A stretch of DNA of 64,000 bases from Sulfurimonas hydrogeniphila (GTDB lineage: Bacteria > Campylobacterota > Campylobacteria > Campylobacterales > Sulfurimonadaceae): positions 310,001-374,000 of the forward strand of contig NZ_CP035534.1 of NCBI RefSeq assembly GCF_009068765.1, written 5' to 3'. The notes beneath the pieces are model-generated. The model was given only the letters and a program-made list of their open reading frames with translations. It was not told the DNA's origin and searched no databases. Below, piece after piece: positions 8,273-16,492 of the stretch. The translations under genes and the position numbers were made by a program. Each line of letters opens with the position of its first letter. The stretch's first letter is position 1.

Positions 8273-8953
8273 ATGCAGGAAATAGTCAATAGAGTAGATT
8301 GGGAGAAGCAGGAGCTTCTGCCTGTCATTGTCCAGGACAACACGACCAATGAAGTGCTGATGATGGCCTACATGAATAAAGAGGCGTTGGAACTTTCACT
8401 CAAAACAAAGCAGGCACACTACTTTTCAAGAAGCAAACAGCGTATATGGAAAAAAGGCGAAAGCAGCGGACATACGCAGGAAATCGTCTCTTTTTTTATT
8501 GACTGCGACAATGATACGCTCCTGATAAAAGTCAATCAAAACGGAGTAGCCTGTCATACCGGGAGAAAATCATGTTTTTTTACAGAGCTGCAAAGCGGTG
8601 AGATTACTTCTGAAGTTGAGGTAAATACCGAGGCTGCATACGGTGTTATTGATACACTCTATCATACGATTCAAGAGCGAAAGAGTGCAGACCCTGCCAC
8701 TTCATGGACGGCAAAACTCTTAAGCAAAGGGGAAAATACAATTTTGAAAAAAGTTGTTGAAGAAGCCGGTGAATACTGTTTTGCACATAAAGACAATGAT
8801 GAGAAAGAGATGGTGTATGAAGCGGCAGATTTGACCTACCATATGCTTGTGGCGCTCGCTTCTAAAAATATATCACCAGACAGAATAAAACAGGAGCTTG
8901 CCCGTAGATTTGACATGAGTGGCATCGCTGAAAAAAACGCAAGAAAAGAGTAA
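8273..8953 (+). CDS. hisI: Bifunctional phosphoribosyl-AMP cyclohydrolase / phosphoribosyl-ATP pyrophosphatase HisIE
   Basis: Carries out the second and third steps of histidine biosynthesis; 226 aa, the normal size of the fused enzyme. The N-terminal HisI domain (about 1-115) shows MMAYMNKEAL, HYFSRSKQRIWKKGE, SSGHTQ, and the metal-binding region DCDNDTLLIKVNQNGVACHTG. The C-terminal HisE domain (about 125-226) shows KKVVEEAGEYCFAHKDND and EAADLTYHMLVAL, the MazG-like acidic helices that bind Mg. It lies 2 nt after the SPFH gene and 7 nt before the DUF2393 pair. Confidence 0.96.
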   Translation: MQEIVNRVDWEKQELLPVIVQDNTTNEVLMMAYMNKEALELSLKTKQAHYFSRSKQRIWKKGESSGHTQEIVSFFIDCDNDTLLIKVNQNGVACHTGRKSCFFTELQSGEITSEVEVNTEAAYGVIDTLYHTIQERKSADPATSWTAKLLSKGENTILKKVVEEAGEYCFAHKDNDEKEMVYEAADLTYHMLVALASKNISPDRIKQELARRFDMSGIAEKNARKE

Positions 8954-8960
8954 GTAAAAT

Positions 8961-9473
8961 ATGAAAGAGAAGCTGTTGGCATTTATTCATGGATTAATAA
9001 CGTATGATTATATCCTTTTTGGTGTGTCATTTCTTCTTTTTCTTCTTTTTATTATTCTTGCACTTCTCCTTCGAAAAAAGATAATTCTTGCGATCTTTTT
9101 TGTTCTTTTTGGATTTGCAATACTTCTTCTCGGTCCTACACTTGGTTATATCGAGATGCACAAATATCTTTTTAAAAATTCTGTCCAGTTGCTTTCGCAA
9201 AAAAGACTTCATTTTGTGGAGGCTTTGGTGGTCAAAGGAAGCATCACAAATGAATCCAAATTTGATTTTTCCGAGTGTAAAATCACTGCAAAAGTCTACA
9301 GGGTTACAAAAAACAAGTACAAAAACTATCTTTTACGATTAAAACCATTTCAAAAAATGTCGATTCTGGAACCTGATATAGCACAAGGGCAAACAAGAGA
9401 GTTTAAAATTATCATAGAACCGTTTGCATATAAAAAAGACTATAATGTATCTCTGGAGGGAAATTGTAAATGA
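8961..9473 (+). CDS. DUF2393-type membrane protein (first of a pair)
   Basis: Unknown function. 170 aa with two strongly hydrophobic segments (about residues 17-36 and 40-63) and then a soluble, presumably periplasmic domain with beta-strand character (VEALVVKGSITNESKFDFSECKITAKVYRV) and one or two Cys. This resembles the Campylobacterota-specific DUF2393 family. The stop overlaps the next gene by 4 nt (ATGA), and the next product has the same plan, so they probably act together. Confidence 0.65.
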   Translation: MKEKLLAFIHGLITYDYILFGVSFLLFLLFIILALLLRKKIILAIFFVLFGFAILLLGPTLGYIEMHKYLFKNSVQLLSQKRLHFVEALVVKGSITNESKFDFSECKITAKVYRVTKNKYKNYLLRLKPFQKMSILEPDIAQGQTREFKIIIEPFAYKKDYNVSLEGNCK

Positions 9474-10018
9474 CACTCTTTAATTACTGGCACTATATAG
9501 TTTTCTTTGTAATCTTTTTACTGAGTATTGCCGGTATAGTGAGTGCAGTGAAACAAAAAAACAAAAAACTAGTCTATTCTATGATATTTTCTATTATTTT
9601 GGTGACTGTTTTTATGGCTGTTTTTTCTGTTATGATTGTTGATAAGTATACGAAAAAGGTGCAGTTGGAAAAACTGCACAACAAAAGGCTCTTGAGCACG
9701 GAAGAGATAGCCTATTACGGTATTGTTAGAAATGTCGGAAAATTTCCTATAGGAAAAGTGACTTTTGAAATAAAACTGGTCAACAAAGGGCATGCAACAG
9801 GAAATGTAAAAGGCGGAAATTTTTATAAACCCAGCGGTTTTATGGACTTTTTTTCCGGAGGTTTTGGAATGGGATCACACAAACCGCAAACCATTACGAA
9901 AAAGTTTGTTGTTGCCAGAAATCTCAAACCCGGTCAGGCAAAGGCATTTAGAGTATACTTCAGATATCCGCCCTATTTCAGAAGTACTGCGGAATTTGCA
10001 AAAGCATACGGGCATTAA
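9470..10018 (+). CDS. DUF2393-type membrane protein (second of a pair)
   Basis: Unknown function. 182 aa with two N-terminal membrane segments (about 8-24 and 37-58), then a soluble domain starting EEIAYYGIVRNVGKFPIGKVTFEIKLVNKG, parallel to the first protein's VKGSITNESKFDFSECKITAKVYRV. A Gly/Lys-rich insert (GGNFYKPSGFMDFFSGGFGMG) interrupts the domain around residues 112-132. It overlaps its partner by 4 nt. Its TAA stop (10016-10018) overlaps the TTA stop of the convergent radical SAM gene. Confidence 0.65.
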   Translation: MTLFNYWHYIVFFVIFLLSIAGIVSAVKQKNKKLVYSMIFSIILVTVFMAVFSVMIVDKYTKKVQLEKLHNKRLLSTEEIAYYGIVRNVGKFPIGKVTFEIKLVNKGHATGNVKGGNFYKPSGFMDFFSGGFGMGSHKPQTITKKFVVARNLKPGQAKAFRVYFRYPPYFRSTAEFAKAYGH

Positions 10019-10974
10019 TACTTTAGACCGACTTTTTTAAGTGCGGCGTTAATATTTTTTATCTGTTGGTTTTTATTGCGGCACCATTTTGGAGCTAAGA
10101 GGGAATCATCATCAATGCCTGCTGTCACTCTTTGGACATTGACATTTTTGGGTTTCATCAGAAGAGATTTTACAAGCACATCAAGATATTCCTGCTCACT
10201 GATTGGGGTAAACTCTCCACGGTTAAACTCATTTGCCAAGGCAGTGCGTTTTACAACATACAGAGGGTGATATTTTACAGAATCAATTCCCCATGAATAA
10301 GCGGCTTTGGAGGTCTCAAGCATCATCTCCTGCGTTTCTCCTGGAAGACCAAAGATAAGGTGCCCGCAAACATTCAGACCTGCCTCTTTTGATTTGATAA
10401 TCCACTCTTTAACATTTTCGCTGTCATGCCCACGGTTGATTTTTTCCAGTGTTTCATCATATACAGACTGAATGCCAAATTCAATCCAGATCTCTTTATC
10501 TTTGGCAAGGCCTGAGAGGTAGGCAAGTGTCTCTTCTGTGATGCTGTCAGAACGTGTGCCAATGCTTAACCCTACCACGTTCTCAAAAGAGAGCGCTTTT
10601 TCATAGAGTGCTTTGAGGGTTTCAAAAGGGGCATAGGTATTGGTAAATGATTGAAAGTATACAAGAAATTTTTTTGCGCCATACTCTCTTTTCTGGCGTT
10701 TTGATATGGCATCAAACTGCAGTTCAAGCTGTTTGAGTTGTTTTTGCAAAAAAGGATTCTCTTTTGATTCAAGATTTAAGTGAAATCCTTTGAGCTCCAC
10801 AACGGCATCAGTACTGGCTGAAAAAGAGTCATTTTCGCAAAATGTACAGCCTCCTTTGGCCACGGTTCCATCAATATTCGGGCAGGTGAAGCCGGAAATA
10901 TTGATGCCAACCTTGTGTACTTTTACGCCAAATTTGTTTTTTAAATAATTACCGTATGTATAAATTTGTTCCAT
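10015..10974 (-). CDS. TIGR01212-family (YhcC-like) radical SAM protein
   Basis: Predicted radical SAM enzyme, 319 aa. The iron-sulfur region reads TCPNIDGTVAKGGCTFCEND (about residues 30-49), with the spaced cysteines of the YhcC-like group rather than the compact CxxxCxxC. Further family segments are YFQSFTNTYAP, VGLSIGTRSDSI, EFGIQS and CGHLIFGLPGE. The substrate is unknown. Its ATG shares one base with the purF stop (TAATG), so it is translationally coupled to purF. It converges on DUF2393 gene 2 with overlapping stop codons. Confidence 0.85.
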   Translation of the reverse strand: MEQIYTYGNYLKNKFGVKVHKVGINISGFTCPNIDGTVAKGGCTFCENDSFSASTDAVVELKGFHLNLESKENPFLQKQLKQLELQFDAISKRQKREYGAKKFLVYFQSFTNTYAPFETLKALYEKALSFENVVGLSIGTRSDSITEETLAYLSGLAKDKEIWIEFGIQSVYDETLEKINRGHDSENVKEWIIKSKEAGLNVCGHLIFGLPGETQEMMLETSKAAYSWGIDSVKYHPLYVVKRTALANEFNRGEFTPISEQEYLDVLVKSLLMKPKNVNVQRVTAGIDDDSLLAPKWCRNKNQQIKNINAALKKVGLKY

Positions 10975-12317
10975 TAAACGATATATTTTCCAGTAAAACA
11001 GGCTGTACAGTAGATATCCTGTGTTGCATTCACACTTCTTAAGAGTGATGCTTCATCCAGATAGGCCAAAGAGTCGGCTTCTATAAAATCACAAATTTCC
11101 TGCACACCCATATTTGCAGCGATTAAATTCTCTTTGCTTGGTGTATCAACACCGTAGAAACACGGATCGGTAGTCGGAGGAGAAGAGACACGCATATGGA
11201 CTTCTTTTGCTCCTGCTTCTTTCAGCATTCTGATGATTCTTCTTGAAGTTGTACCTCTGACTATAGAGTCATCTATAACGACAACTCTTTTGCCTTTGAT
11301 AATGTCTGTCATAGGAGAGAGTTTCATCTTCACTTTTAAATCACGCATCTCCTGTGTCGGTTCTATAAAGGTACGCCCTATGTAGTGATTGCGCATAATT
11401 CCCATTTCATAGGGAATTCCACTCTCCTGTGCATAACCGATTGCAGCAGGTACACCACCATCAGGCACAGGGATAACCAAATCGGCTTCAACAGGTTGAA
11501 TTTTTGCCAGCTCTTTTCCCATCTCTTTTCTGCATTCATATACAGATTGTCCGAAGACAGAAGAGTCAGGACGGGCAAAATAGACATATTCAAAGATACA
11601 GTGTTTTGGTGTCGGTTCAAAGATTTTTACACTTTGAGGGGCTTTGCCTTCTTCAAAAATCAGAAGTTCTCCCGGTTCCACATCACGGACAAAAGTAGCC
11701 CCCACAAGATCAAAAGCACAGGTTTCACTTGCAACAATATAGCCGCCGTTGGCCAAACGCCCAAGACTTAAAGGTCGAAATCCGAAACGGTCACGCATAG
11801 CGAACATTTTGGTTCTGCTTAAAAAGACAAGAGAAAAAGCACCTTCTATTTTTTGAACAGCATCTATAATTCTGTCTAGAAGTTTGTCCTGTTCACTTTT
11901 GGCGATAAGATGAATAAGATTTTCAGTGTCCATAAATGTCTGAAAAATTGCACCGCGTTTGATCAGTCTGGCACGTACTTCATCAGCATTTGTAAGGTTA
12001 CCGTTGTGAACAATTGCCATCTCACCCAAATCGTATCTTGCAAATACAGGCTGTGCATCAAGAATGGAATCATTTCCCGCTGTGGAGTAGCGGGTGTGGC
12101 CTATAGCACTTGTGCCGCTTAAAGTAGCAAGTTTGTCTTCGTTAAAGACGCTCATAACAAGTCCGCGATCTTTGATAGTATGGAGTTTTTCTCCGTCAGA
12201 TGAGCTGATACCTGCTGCTTCCTGTCCGCGGTGTTGGAGAGAATGAAGAGAAAAGTAGGCTAACTTTGAAGCCTCTTTATGACCAAAAATCCCAACAACA
12301 GCACACTTTTCATTCAT
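10974..12317 (-). CDS. purF: Amidophosphoribosyltransferase PurF
   Basis: First committed step of purine synthesis: PRPP plus glutamine gives phosphoribosylamine. 447 aa from the ATG at 12317 (MNEKCAVVGIFGH). That start is preferred over an upstream in-frame one at 12368 because the Ntn-hydrolase Cys must be exposed by cleavage of a short propeptide, here MNEK|C. Visible features are SLQHRGQEAAGI, GHTRYSTAG, the PRPP-binding VVVIDDSIVRGTTSRRI (~335-350), and a C-terminal CTACFTGKY, as in PurF enzymes that carry an Fe-S cluster. A radical SAM gene is coupled downstream. Confidence 0.96.
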   Translation of the reverse strand: MNEKCAVVGIFGHKEASKLAYFSLHSLQHRGQEAAGISSSDGEKLHTIKDRGLVMSVFNEDKLATLSGTSAIGHTRYSTAGNDSILDAQPVFARYDLGEMAIVHNGNLTNADEVRARLIKRGAIFQTFMDTENLIHLIAKSEQDKLLDRIIDAVQKIEGAFSLVFLSRTKMFAMRDRFGFRPLSLGRLANGGYIVASETCAFDLVGATFVRDVEPGELLIFEEGKAPQSVKIFEPTPKHCIFEYVYFARPDSSVFGQSVYECRKEMGKELAKIQPVEADLVIPVPDGGVPAAIGYAQESGIPYEMGIMRNHYIGRTFIEPTQEMRDLKVKMKLSPMTDIIKGKRVVVIDDSIVRGTTSRRIIRMLKEAGAKEVHMRVSSPPTTDPCFYGVDTPSKENLIAANMGVQEICDFIEADSLAYLDEASLLRSVNATQDIYCTACFTGKYIV

Positions 12318-12485
12318 ATTTTCGCGCAATTTTTTTCCTTGATAAGTTGTAATTAAATTATGATGCAATTATACTCAAAATATCTATAAATATTCTCAAA
12401 GCTGTCTTAATTAATAGATATAATTTATTTTCAAAGTGGAACTGTTTTTGCTATAAATTATATATTTTCAAAAAAGGTAGGATAT

Positions 12486-13289
12486 ATGGAAATTGTTTTG
12501 CGCAATAATCTTATTCTTATCACTACAGGGTTTGATACCTTAAATACAAGTTGGATGAGAGAATTTTTAAATCATCATGCCCGTGGTATGCTCTTTTTAC
12601 CTAAAGCTGTACTTGTATTTCAAAATCAGTCATTAACGCAGGTCAGAGAGAATTTCATAAGAGAGTTAAGTGAGTTTCATGCGAAAACACATGATTTCAA
12701 TCATGAATTTTTCTTACGTTCCATGTTAAAGTTTGGCAATCAGCCGATTAAAATAGAACTCAACAGGATGGAAGAGCCTGAAACTATAAAAGTACATCTC
12801 TATGCGTATGATAAAGATACGGTGCTTATTTCACTGGACAGTCCGAATTCATGGGTGCTCAACTATATGCGCTCACAGCTTGAAGTGTATGTGGAGCGGG
12901 GAACAGATATTTCTTTGGTGGTGGATGTCAGTGATTTCAGGTCAAAAGCAAGGCTGGAACGTGCTTTAAACAAGCGTCATATCTTGCATTATCAGATTCA
13001 GTATACCTATGACAATCATTTTATGTCCAAACTCTACTCGGATTTTGCAAATTTTTCTTTCGGAGATTTATGCAAAGCCTCTTTTTATGAAGAGAAAAAA
13101 CATTTTTATACGATTTTAGAATGCCCGATCGGTGCTTCGCAGGATGCTTTGAAAAAAAGCTATAAAAAACTGACAAAAGTTTATCATCCGGACAAAATTT
13201 TTCATGAAAGTCCTTATCTGGTAGAACATTACACACAAAAATTTCAGCTGCTGCAAGAAGCGTACCAGGCACTGCGTGTTGTCAGTTAA
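12486..13289 (+). CDS. DnaJ-domain protein
   Basis: 267 aa. The C-terminal ~70 residues form a J domain: FYTILECPIGASQDALKKSY, then KKLTKVYHPDKIF with the essential HPD, then a final helix (FQLLQEAYQAL). The first ~195 residues match no domain I recognise and have mixed alpha/beta character. A J domain at the C-terminus suggests a specialised co-chaperone recruiting DnaK to a client held by the N-terminal part, comparable to Campylobacterota DjlA-like proteins. It is divergent from purF across a 168-bp gap containing AT-rich -10-like sequences (CTATAAAT near 12452). Confidence 0.75.
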   Translation: MEIVLRNNLILITTGFDTLNTSWMREFLNHHARGMLFLPKAVLVFQNQSLTQVRENFIRELSEFHAKTHDFNHEFFLRSMLKFGNQPIKIELNRMEEPETIKVHLYAYDKDTVLISLDSPNSWVLNYMRSQLEVYVERGTDISLVVDVSDFRSKARLERALNKRHILHYQIQYTYDNHFMSKLYSDFANFSFGDLCKASFYEEKKHFYTILECPIGASQDALKKSYKKLTKVYHPDKIFHESPYLVEHYTQKFQLLQEAYQALRVVS

Positions 13290-13299
13290 TTATACTTTT

Positions 13300-14217
13300 T
13301 TACTTGAGAGAGCGTTTTTTAAGCAGTGCCTGAAAGTCCTCGCTGCTGTAAAGTGCCAGACCTGCACCGCTGAGCTGGGTGAGTTCTTTTGAAAATCCCC
13401 GTTTTGAGAACAAAACGATTTGGGTCGGTTCAATCCCGAGTTTCTGGCATTTGTCCCGTATTTTATGCAGCTCTTTTTTGTTGATGATGTGGTTTGTCCA
13501 TTTGCATTCTCCGACATAGATACGGCCGTTTTGTGTGATGGTCAGAATGTCTATTTCTATTTTTGCATCCCAGTAGCTGCCGCTGCTGCGTATATGTGCG
13601 TCACGAAGATGATAGTTCAGCAGGACTTCGGAGAGTTCTTCGTATACCAGGCTGGTATAACTGTTGTGGCGCAGGGTAAAATCTTTGAAAAAGGCATCAT
13701 ATTTCTGTGCCTCAATCTCTTTGATATGGGGTATGACAAAGTAAAACCAGAACCTGACAAAAGGGTGGGTAAAAAGGACTTTGTGTGATATGCGGTGGCG
13801 TGCCTCTTCTCTTTTTAGCTTTGTGTTTGGATATTTGTCTCTAGGATGCTCTTCCCGTGAATATTCCAGTTGAATCAGGCCTTTTTCCTGCAAAAAATTG
13901 AGTGCTGCTCCGCCGTTGGCATTGTTGAGTCCGGCTTTGTTAAAGGCAGAAAAGATACGTCTGTCTCCTGTTGCAAGGGCTTTGAGAAGTTTACGGTTGA
14001 GGGTATTGTTGAGAGTGAGTTCTCTCATCTGTGCATCTATAGCTTCAAAATTGTCCAATACAAGCAGCCGGAGTAATTCTTCAATAGGCTTTGTCGTGTC
14101 AATTTCCCAGTCAAGTCCGCCAAATACTGCGAAGTAGGAGATCTGCGTCTCCATATCATCTGGGTAGTTTTTAAAATAAAAAGAGCGAAACTGCTCAAGA
14201 AGTTTTACATTTGTCAT
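13300..14217 (-). CDS. Orphan DUF234 / PD-(D/E)XK nuclease-like protein
   Basis: 305 aa, no ATPase motif. The N-terminal half is a helical, winged-helix-like region (LLKALATGDRRIFSAFNKAG ... ALNFLQEKGLIQLEY). The C-terminal part has EIDILTITQNGRIYVGECKW (about 226-245), the D...ExK signature of PD-(D/E)XK-like folds seen in DUF234, and a later IEPTQIVLFSKRGFS. DUF234 normally forms the C-terminal part of an archaeal-type P-loop ATPase; here that ATPase domain is absent and there is none next to it. Start MTNVKLLEQF at 14217. Function unknown. Confidence 0.6.
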   Translation of the reverse strand: MTNVKLLEQFRSFYFKNYPDDMETQISYFAVFGGLDWEIDTTKPIEELLRLLVLDNFEAIDAQMRELTLNNTLNRKLLKALATGDRRIFSAFNKAGLNNANGGAALNFLQEKGLIQLEYSREEHPRDKYPNTKLKREEARHRISHKVLFTHPFVRFWFYFVIPHIKEIEAQKYDAFFKDFTLRHNSYTSLVYEELSEVLLNYHLRDAHIRSSGSYWDAKIEIDILTITQNGRIYVGECKWTNHIINKKELHKIRDKCQKLGIEPTQIVLFSKRGFSKELTQLSGAGLALYSSEDFQALLKKRSLK

Positions 14218-14289
14218 ATGTTAATTGTAACATATTTTAGACTACATGTATTATTTAAGTTATAACTGTGAGGTTTGTAAACGGCTTTT

Positions 14290-14359
14290 CGGAACCCGTA
14301 CTTTCTATGCTAAAGCATGACTTAGAAAAAAACTAAATTTTTTTCTGTAGTGCGGGCTT
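14290..14359. repeat. 70-bp hairpin repeat, copy B
   Basis: Ungapped match to 6941-7010. The ends pair as CCCGTACT with AGTGCGGG; within are ATGCTAAAGCAT and paired A- and T-runs. It occupies the 195-bp gap between the DUF234 gene and the pilin gene, which otherwise holds nothing I can identify. Confidence 0.8.
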
Positions 14360-14412
14360 TGTGGTGTTGAAAACCAAAAGTTAGATTCCGAAATTATATG
14401 ATTAAAATCTAA

Positions 14413-14607
14413 TTAACGAGTTGGGGTAGCAACACCAGCACTACTTAAATTTGCATCAACTACGTTTAGTATGTTAGTTTTTGCACTTGACATGTAAGTA
14501 TTTAATCCCGCTACCAGTCCAACACCGACGATTACTAATAAAAGAGCAACTAAAACTCCGCTCATACCTTTTTGTGACTTAATACGTTTGAATAGATTTT
14601 TGATCAT
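14413..14607 (-). CDS. Flp/Tad-type pilin (putative major pilin)
   Basis: 64 aa, starting at the ATG at 14607 (MIKNLFKRIKSQKG) after AAGGAGAG; a longer reading from 14649 lacks a ribosome site. A short basic leader ends in Gly14. Then comes a single hydrophobic helix (MSGVLVALLLVIVGVGLVAGL) and a short soluble tail rich in Ser, Ala and Asn. Size and plan fit Flp pilins processed by TadV. The residue at +5 after the predicted Gly cleavage site is Leu, not the Glu normally conserved. It is the last gene of the tad locus and has its own promoter and a terminator separating it from the secretin gene. Confidence 0.75.
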   Translation of the reverse strand: MIKNLFKRIKSQKGMSGVLVALLLVIVGVGLVAGLNTYMSSAKTNILNVVDANLSSAGVATPTR

Positions 14608-14633
14608 ATTCTCTCCTTCTTTGTGATAAAGTT

Positions 14634-14668
14634 GTGATAAGTATATCACTTTTATATAAGAAAAGCAA
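14634..14668 (-). promoter_or_regulatory. Pilin promoter with overlapping GTGATA palindrome
   Basis: Minus strand: -35 TTGCTT (14668-14663), 17-nt spacer, -10 TATACT (14645-14640). The palindrome GTGATA-AGTA-TATCAC (14634-14649) covers the -10 and another GTGATAA lies at 14623-14629, suggesting an operator. The protein that binds is unknown. Confidence 0.6.
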
Positions 14669-14681
14669 ATAATATTTGCTT
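14663..14681 (-). terminator. Palindrome between secretin and pilin, probable terminator
   Basis: AAGCAAATA-A-TATTTGCTT is a perfect 9-bp-arm palindrome 20 nt after the secretin stop. On the minus strand it is followed by TTCTTATAT. Its 3' arm doubles as the pilin -35 element. Confidence 0.5.
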
Positions 14682-14701
14682 AAACCAATTATTAACCTAG
14701 C

Positions 14702-16480
14702 TTATAGTGTTTTTGTGTATTTTTGTGAAATCCATACACTTGCATTCAGATCTTTACATGTACGGTAACAGTCCTGTTTTACTTTTAACCAGCTTGCACC
14801 GTTGACTGTTTTGGAGATGTCTGATGTAAACTTATGCCCTTCTTTCCAAACATTAACACGTTTTCCATTTACAGGTTTTTCTCTGAGAAATATCTTTTTC
14901 GCATTGACAGCATAGGTTTGCAGAGAAGGTTTTGTCTCTTTTTTTACTGCTGTTTCTTTCTTCTTTGGCATTGTCATTGTAAGTTCATGTGTCTTTTGTG
15001 CTGCTTTTTGTGTTTTTTGTGCTATCTTCTGTTGTGTCTGTTGTGTCTGTTGTGTCTGTTGTGTCTGTTGTTTGGCATTCTCTTCCGGTGGAGTTTGCAG
15101 ACTTTCTTCTTCATCTATTATAATCGGAGCGGGAAATGAAATATGTGATACTTCTGATGGTGCCGTTTCTGTAGTGTTTTGCTCTGTATCGGGAATTTTT
15201 TTCGGAGTGTCAGTCACCTTTGCATGAAAAACAGTACTTTGCGCTTTAAAATTTTTGTAAAAGTCAGTGTCATCTATCTCTTCATTGGCATCCACAATCT
15301 CAGGGACAAGTAAAAAGATCAAATCAGTTGTGTTTAAATTTTCAACTTTATGCTTGAAAAGCTCGCCCAGTAAAGGAATATCTCCAAACAAAGGGATTTT
15401 TTCTTCACTTTTGGAATTTTCACTGTGCAGGCGACCACCCAGGGCTATAACCTGCTCAGATTTTACAACCACATTAGTCTGAATGTTTTTACTGATAAAA
15501 GAGGGAATGGAGATGCCGGTTCCAAGAGCAACATTATTGGCAGGGTTAGGGTCTATGGCACTGTCTTGAATATCTACATTGATGTGCATATAGCCCTCTG
15601 TCTGCATAAATTTGCTTGTGAGTGTAAGTTTGAGACCATACTCTTTTTCTGTCACCTGAATGGTGGGTGCCGTTCCTGTGTTTTGTATAATACCTGTCGG
15701 GATATAAAGCTCCCCGCCTACGCGAAAGGTTGCATTTTTGTCTTCTGTTGTAATGAGCACCGTGTCATCAAGTATATTGGCAACCCCTTTTGTCTGTAAA
15801 AAATTGAGTGTAGCAAGAACGGATTTTCCGGTTGCTGTTGTAAAATTTCCCAGGTTGTCAAGTAAAAAACCGCTGAATGTTGCAGAGTTTGCAGCACCCG
15901 CATTGGCTGTTGCATTGACATATTTGTTGAAAAATCCCAGTCCGGTAACACCACCCAAATCTTTTGCTCTTTGGTTGTCTACGGCAATGAGGTAGAGTTT
16001 TGTACGAATCATTTTGTTGACTCTGCGTGTTTTTGTCAAATCCATCAGTTTGTCTGTATCTACACCGCCTTTTTTCAAAATCTCATAAATTCTTTTTTTG
16101 TCATGCGGATCTTTAAATACACCGGTGATGACGGCAGAGTCGTTACCGACCATGCTGAGTGAAAGATTCGGTTCAATAATATTGATCATTTTTTGAATAT
16201 AGCCGAGATTCTCATTCACATAGACATGATAATTTTCTATGGAGTTGTCCCTGTAAATGATAAGAATAGAGGTGTTGCCTGTTTTTTTACCAAATATTTT
16301 AAGCAAACTTCCTTTTGCCGTACTCTCCAAAAGAGAAACGTTAATATTTTCTCTGTTACCGACAATGAGTTTTTTGATCTTTTTTTGCAAGGGTAGGACC
16401 TGGTACTCATTGTTAAAGACAAGAATGTCGTTTGCAAAAAGATGCAGACAGATTCCAAGATATAGTAGTATTTTTTTCAT
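14702..16480 (-). CDS. Tad secretin RcpA/CpaC with C-terminal extension
   Basis: Outer-membrane secretin ring of the Tad pilus; 592 aa with a signal peptide (MKKILLYLGICLHLFA). The N-terminal pilus-assembly domain (~20-110, with NTSILIIYRDNSIENYHVYV) is followed by a BON-like part (VITGVFKDP). The secretin core runs about 150-400 and ends in the diagnostic VIALGGRLHSENSKSEEKIP-type segment and PLFGDIPLLGELFKH. After it comes an unusual tail: low-complexity TQQ repeats (~470-485) and a C-terminal SH3-like domain (REKPVNGKRVNVWKEGHKF ... SWLKVKQDCYRTC) with two Cys. Such a tail is not part of the secretin core and may bind peptidoglycan or a partner. Confidence 0.9.
   Translation of the reverse strand: MKKILLYLGICLHLFANDILVFNNEYQVLPLQKKIKKLIVGNRENINVSLLESTAKGSLLKIFGKKTGNTSILIIYRDNSIENYHVYVNENLGYIQKMINIIEPNLSLSMVGNDSAVITGVFKDPHDKKRIYEILKKGGVDTDKLMDLTKTRRVNKMIRTKLYLIAVDNQRAKDLGGVTGLGFFNKYVNATANAGAANSATFSGFLLDNLGNFTTATGKSVLATLNFLQTKGVANILDDTVLITTEDKNATFRVGGELYIPTGIIQNTGTAPTIQVTEKEYGLKLTLTSKFMQTEGYMHINVDIQDSAIDPNPANNVALGTGISIPSFISKNIQTNVVVKSEQVIALGGRLHSENSKSEEKIPLFGDIPLLGELFKHKVENLNTTDLIFLLVPEIVDANEEIDDTDFYKNFKAQSTVFHAKVTDTPKKIPDTEQNTTETAPSEVSHISFPAPIIIDEEESLQTPPEENAKQQTQQTQQTQQTQQKIAQKTQKAAQKTHELTMTMPKKKETAVKKETKPSLQTYAVNAKKIFLREKPVNGKRVNVWKEGHKFTSDISKTVNGASWLKVKQDCYRTCKDLNASVWISQKYTKTL
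15029..15073. repeat. 9-bp in-frame tandem repeat inside the secretin gene
   Basis: Four perfect copies of CTGTTGTGT and one variant (CTGTTGTTT), encoding TQQ repeats on the minus strand. Copy-number change would alter the linker by three residues without a frameshift. Confidence 0.85.
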
Positions 16481-16492
16481 TTTTTCCCCTTT

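Noticed and set aside
12318-12368. Longer PurF start
   Set aside because: It would put the catalytic Cys after an implausible 21-residue leader; MNEK|C is the usual short propeptide type.
14824-15139. Plus-strand frame opposite the secretin tail with Cys/Leu repeats
   Set aside because: It is the antisense of the TQQ repeats and linker; no ribosome site and biased only by the repeat.
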